Origin: Roseihalotalea indica
Lineage (GTDB): Bacteria > Bacteroidota > Bacteroidia > Cytophagales > Cyclobacteriaceae
Reading direction: 5' to 3'
NCBI RefSeq assembly: GCF_022458895.1
Contig: NZ_JAINFL010000001.1
Span: 1,142,807 to 1,206,806 of the forward strand
DNA length: 64,000 nt
In this document: piece by piece, positions 63,362-64,000 of the stretch
Position numbering within the stretch: the stretch's first letter is position 1
Layout of the letters: each line of letters opens with the position of its first letter
Position numbers and translations under genes: made by a program
Notes under the pieces: generated by a model
Told to the model about the DNA's origin: nothing
Database searches by the model: none
The model's input: the letters and a program-made list of their open reading frames with translations, nothing else

Positions 63362-64000
63362 TTATTGTTTGGCGTGCTGCTGGGGTACTCCCACCAGCGT
63401 CAGCCCATCCGACAGTTTTACCTCATCCAGCTTTTGCTGTAGCTCGGTCTGAAGCTCGCCTGTTTCCAGCAGGGTATCATACTGCTTAAGCTGGTGACTA
63501 ACCTGCATAAACAACTCGTAAACATCCATGCCATAATACCAGGCCGCCACCGGGTGAAACCCGGACTGAACGTATAGCTCTGCCGCCGAGGCATCGGTGT
63601 AGCAGCTGATGTGGCCCATTGGGTCCAGATGGCGGACGATGGTTTCGTTACAGATGTTCTGGATAAAACCACTGAGCGAATGCCAGCGGGGCAGTTTGGC
63701 AATGATCATGCCCGCATCACTGGTTTTGAAGATACGTTGGGCCGCGGCTAACAGGTCTTTGGGGTTGGGTGTGTGTTCCAGCAGTCCCCAGAACGTGATC
63801 ACATCGTAGCCGGCATAATCCTGGTCTACCTGGGTGAAGTCTCGTCCATCCATGTCTATACCCCAGATATCTTTGGAAAATTTACGACTGGCTTCGCTCA
63901 ACTCAATACCCTCGGCCTGCATTCCGGCCCGGCGGCAAGCTTCTACAAAGTGACCAGCTCCCGACCCTACATCCAGAATCTTTTTGGGAGCCCGCCCGTG
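63362..64000 (-). CDS. Class I SAM-dependent methyltransferase, 5' end cut by window edge
   Basis: The frame stays open to base 64000 with the motif-I sequence KKILDVGSGAGHFVEACRRAGMQAEGIELS. The ATG at 63922 is internal, so the start lies beyond the window. Further motifs are DVITFWGLLEHTPNPKDLL and AGMIIAKLPRWHSLS, plus a coiled C-terminus. It is a UbiG/methyltransferase-11-like protein. It lies 35 bases upstream of the fusion gene and probably methylates a sugar or lipid-linked intermediate of the same pathway. Confidence 0.88.
   Translation of the reverse strand, partial: HGRAPKKILDVGSGAGHFVEACRRAGMQAEGIELSEASRKFSKDIWGIDMDGRDFTQVDQDYAGYDVITFWGLLEHTPNPKDLLAAAQRIFKTSDAGMIIAKLPRWHSLSGFIQNICNETIVRHLDPMGHISCYTDASAAELYVQSGFHPVAAWYYGMDVYELFMQVSHQLKQYDTLLETGELQTELQQKLDEVKLSDGLTLVGVPQQHAKQ

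Overview
The window looks like chromosome of a free-living, probably marine, member of the Bacteroidota (Cytophagales-like). The evidence is a PorZ homologue (type IX secretion), DUF4293 and DUF4296 proteins, an epimerase-type threonine dehydrogenase beside kbl, MORN-like and DUF6807 proteins, exported enzymes with lipobox-type signal peptides, weak or absent Shine-Dalgarno sequences, and a few TAnnTTTG-type promoter elements. I found no rRNA, tRNA, CRISPR array, transposase or phage gene. Both window edges cut genes: an AraC regulator on the left and a methyltransferase on the right.

Left part (1-20 kb): a mosaic of small metabolic and regulatory units. It holds two AraC regulators, two short-chain dehydrogenases, a GH18 lipoprotein with a MopE-like calcium/copper-type tail, an MsrQ-like haem membrane protein, a GAF/PAS sensor with no output domain, a DUF6807 protein, a RidA-family protein, a Tat-exported Gfo/Idh/MocA oxidoreductase, a lectin-fold exported protein, a DUF985 cupin and a MORN-like protein. 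The threonine degradation pair kbl and threonine dehydrogenase is divergently transcribed. A pyridoxamine-oxidase-fold protein and htpG follow.

Middle part (20-39.5 kb): housekeeping genes. An ECF sigma factor with a putative small anti-sigma partner is followed by gmk and yicC. The rod-shape operon mreB-mreC-mreD-mrdA-rodA is complete and tightly packed. Then come a conserved-looking unknown, thymidine kinase, porZ and recO, a 1-kb intergenic region with tandem hairpins and a palindromic repeat, two VOC proteins, a lipoprotein, a 2-oxoglutarate/Fe(II) oxygenase and a ChrA-type transporter.

Right part (39.5-64 kb): one large surface-polysaccharide locus, almost all on the minus strand. It contains a WcaJ-type initiating phosphoglycosyltransferase, a Wzi-family outer-membrane protein, twelve glycosyltransferases of several folds, an O-antigen-polymerase-like membrane protein, a PAPS sulfotransferase, two methyltransferases, a GH39-like lipoprotein and, on the opposite strand, a pectate-lyase-like beta-helix protein. 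Together they suggest a sulfated, methylated exopolysaccharide or capsule. No Wzx flippase and no Wza/Wzc export genes are inside the window. The most unusual genes are a GT2 fused to a degenerate sugar-cytidylyltransferase-like domain (61944-63326) and its unknown neighbour (60856-61905).
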